DNA of 64,000 nt from CALFUK01 sp964450495 (GTDB lineage: Bacteria; Bacteroidota; Bacteroidia; Chitinophagales; Saprospiraceae), in assembly GCA_964450495.1 (NCBI GenBank), contig CAYVFU010000011.1:1-64000 (forward strand). The letters are read 5' to 3'. Below are positions 63,401 to 64,000 of this stretch, one piece after another. Position 1 is the first letter of the stretch, and every line of letters begins with the position of its first letter. The position numbers were made by a program, and so were the translations under genes. The notes beneath the pieces are model-generated. The model did no database searches. It saw nothing but the letters and a program-made list of their open reading frames with translations, and was not told the origin of the DNA.

Positions 63401-63918
63401 ATTGGTAATTGGTCGCCAGATCGGACTATTACTCCTTGTGCATTAGGAATTTGTTGTACGTCCATTTCTCCAAAGCAATTCCTAGCATATGGTGTTGGAA
63501 AGACGACTTCGTCTCCACAATCAGTACTTGTAAAAACAGACATTTGACTAGGGCAAACAGTAAATCCAAATTCTACTAAATCAGTATCTATTGACAAAAT
63601 TGCTCCTGCAGAATCAATACCACCGCACTCATCTGTAACAATCCATTTTACGAATTGAGGATCTCCACATAAATCTGGTAAGGTGCCGTCATAATCATTG
63701 GTAACACGAATACTTCCTGGACAATCAGTTGTGACACTATAATCATTTAACCAGCTTGTAACTATAGTGAAATCAAGATTCAAACAGTTTAGATCAAGGT
63801 TATTTGGAGCGTCAATCTGTAGAGAACTTTGGGTATGAACTGTACCAAGACAAAGCAATAAAAAAGCATTAAAGAAAATGCCTCTATACAAGTAGTTGAT
63901 TATGATATTGCTACACAT
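60463..63918 (-). CDS. Large secreted HYR/dockerin-like protein with T9SS sorting domain
   Basis: From the second Met (CSNIIINYLYRG...), which gives a signal peptide ending THTQ-like, the protein is about 1150 residues. It is made of repeated HYR-like Ig domains with paired Cys (for example ATDECNNQDTCRFDIIV and ATDICGNESECEFTVTV), about 30-780. A Cna/SdrB-like module (NPVGVPLSNVLLTLNAP, about 790-830) is followed by dockerin-like repeats (GLSTADLVRLRNHIIGLQ and ALSAADLVLLQNVIIGFS). The last 80 residues hold a T9SS tail starting VYPNPVNSELEFDV. This layout is typical of Saprospiria surface proteins. It probably acts as an adhesin or scaffold; the ligand is unknown. The gene's upstream region reaches the window edge. 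Confidence 0.85.
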   Translation of the reverse strand: MCSNIIINYLYRGIFFNAFLLLCLGTVHTQSSLQIDAPNNLDLNCLNLDFTIVTSWLNDYSVTTDCPGSIRVTNDYDGTLPDLCGDPQFVKWIVTDECGGIDSAGAILSIDTDLVEFGFTVCPSQMSVFTSTDCGDEVVFPTPYARNCFGEMDVQQIPNAQGVIVRSGDQLPIGDSELIFTATDECNNQDTCRFDIIVIQSASLINLFCPSDESIRICSNVDDCGWDSSDSELIRPGTSFLDCSETAVVTYRITLPSGQGITSSSLEDEDGDATGFTFPLGESEICYTIDDPSGSAICCFNLIVEDCANPTLICPSAANFSCDQAVNQENLSEWLGLAIANDNCDPNPSIRSVVLDTLGTCGSDEQIELLVISSDASGNESACIGRINITDDIGPQINIARLPDEIIECQGVVRNQELFLEWLARDGGFNDTHVTNNCESDVSWSFDPTSTTFQTMDGSCSPNVGFYDVAFTAVDRCGNTSNTARARLLIEDTTPPEVFVPDSLVLDCDVTNLEAAIESLLADIVVADSCSAFTAQSSVDIEFLDCEIGENLFQVNIMASDACGNETIVLDTLNLIRIERSTIQPPPDLRLRCGEPIDSLIPLWLEAYTLDLLCDSFTVFNNFDPEMVDICGSSQQVIWVLRDTCGGVSTASSLLTINTDDLAPVFLNCPVDVVLDVTNSDCTANFLFDIPMAEDCNGDIRIRQDFDPTEEVLTSGSDFPIGVTELRFFATDICGNESECEFTVTVRDDPVCDQGSLSISGNVSNPVGVPLSNVLLTLNAPLSEFPIQQLSDDSGRFDFDPLDSRVDYSLNLDINDSVTNGLSTADLVRLRNHIIGLQVFENQIQVLASDANNDEALSAADLVLLQNVIIGFSDTLPTNDVWRFITADELENTTLLPWPSLNTFEYSNLLNSIEEDIVAYKIGDVNYSASINNLHESEIRSTLSLKYMDKTVVKGEKLTVVFKADGHLSFTGMQLEFDLAHLSINDVNSNYFNLSYQNVILKNDKLVLSAFEQKDTNNDLLEIEFEVLTNGKLSDLLKLSNTQLDSELYVGMKAIEYAVELVPVNEDLESLFIHVYPNPVNSELEFDVSSAVDEVVKIELYSLTGEKLYSEEMIGIGEIQHVRIDIELEPGLYFLNATHKQKSSSIKVVVL

Positions 63919-64000
63919 ATGCTCTCTGAATAATGTTATAAGCACAAGAAAATCAAGCACTTATCTACATCTATTACAAATTAAATATAGTTAATCTGAT

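Noticed and set aside
1..64000. Searches by eye for tRNA, rRNA, CRISPR arrays, prophage and insertion sequences.
   Set aside because: No cloverleaf with a T-loop, no regularly spaced long repeats and no transposase or integrase frame were seen; a covariance or profile search could still find a missed one.

Overview
The window looks like chromosomal DNA of an AT-rich, Gram-negative Bacteroidota. The evidence is several secreted proteins with type IX secretion (T9SS) C-terminal sorting domains, a GLPGLI protein next to a TonB-type beta-barrel receptor, an OmpA protein with thrombospondin type 3 repeats, a DUF547 protein, WaaA (lipid A/Kdo synthesis), AG-poor ribosome-binding regions, and one clear TAnnTTTG promoter element. 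The two large secreted proteins at the ends combine Ig/HYR-like modules, dockerin-like calcium repeats and a T9SS tail. That architecture is common in Saprospiria (Lewinella-like marine bacteria), but the order is only a suggestion. I saw no rRNA, tRNA, CRISPR array, phage or intact insertion sequence.

Layout. 0.1-6.7 kb: a T9SS adhesin-like protein, an unknown helical protein, a photolyase and a TPR lipoprotein. 6.65-11.26 kb: a four-gene, overlapping operon of DUF4956 membrane protein, exported CYTH/VTC-type tunnel protein, membrane-anchored CotH-like kinase with a beta-helix tail, and cytoplasmic VTC protein. This is the best candidate for a poorly described system. 11.4-15.6 kb: a small membrane protein, an arrestin-like (Spo0M-like) protein and a heterodisulfide-reductase-like Fe-S electron-transfer pair, with two clusters of tiny palindromic repeats between genes. 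16.2-18.1 kb: a decay patch holding an HTTM (gamma-carboxylase-like) pseudogene with three lesions and the tail end of a short-chain dehydrogenase. 18.2-26.3 kb: a di-heme peroxidase, a patatin, then a housekeeping run (folE, fabD, yqgE, an ABC-F ATPase, an unknown gene, purC).

26.5-34 kb: waaA, a PA-domain T9SS protein, and a gapless aspartokinase - DusB - CCA-transferase operon. 34-43.4 kb: BON-LysM protein, SulP transporter, LOG-family protein, amidohydrolase, thioesterase, SGNH hydrolase, DUF547 protein and a TerB-like protein. 43.7-46.8 kb: small HTH protein, TrmN6-like methyltransferase, Pif1-like helicase, MiaE-like tRNA hydroxylase, and a 43-residue membrane protein too short for usual gene calling. 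46.9-52.7 kb: a two-component system divergent from a GLPGLI + TonB-receptor operon, with three helically phased ATTAACCT direct repeats between them that probably form the response-regulator operator. 52.8-64 kb: a GT2 glycosyltransferase, WbqC, a single dynamin-like GTPase, OmpA/TSP3, a DUF1080 lipoprotein, a tRNA-queuosine mannosyltransferase-like protein (probable CTG start) and a 1150-residue T9SS protein.

How the genes work together. Envelope and surface functions dominate (T9SS cargo, OmpA, SulP, GLPGLI/TonB, the CotH/VTC operon), interleaved with tRNA maturation genes (CCA transferase, DusB, TrmN6, MiaE-like, QTMAN-like). Several promoter regions carry perfect inverted repeats that could be operators.
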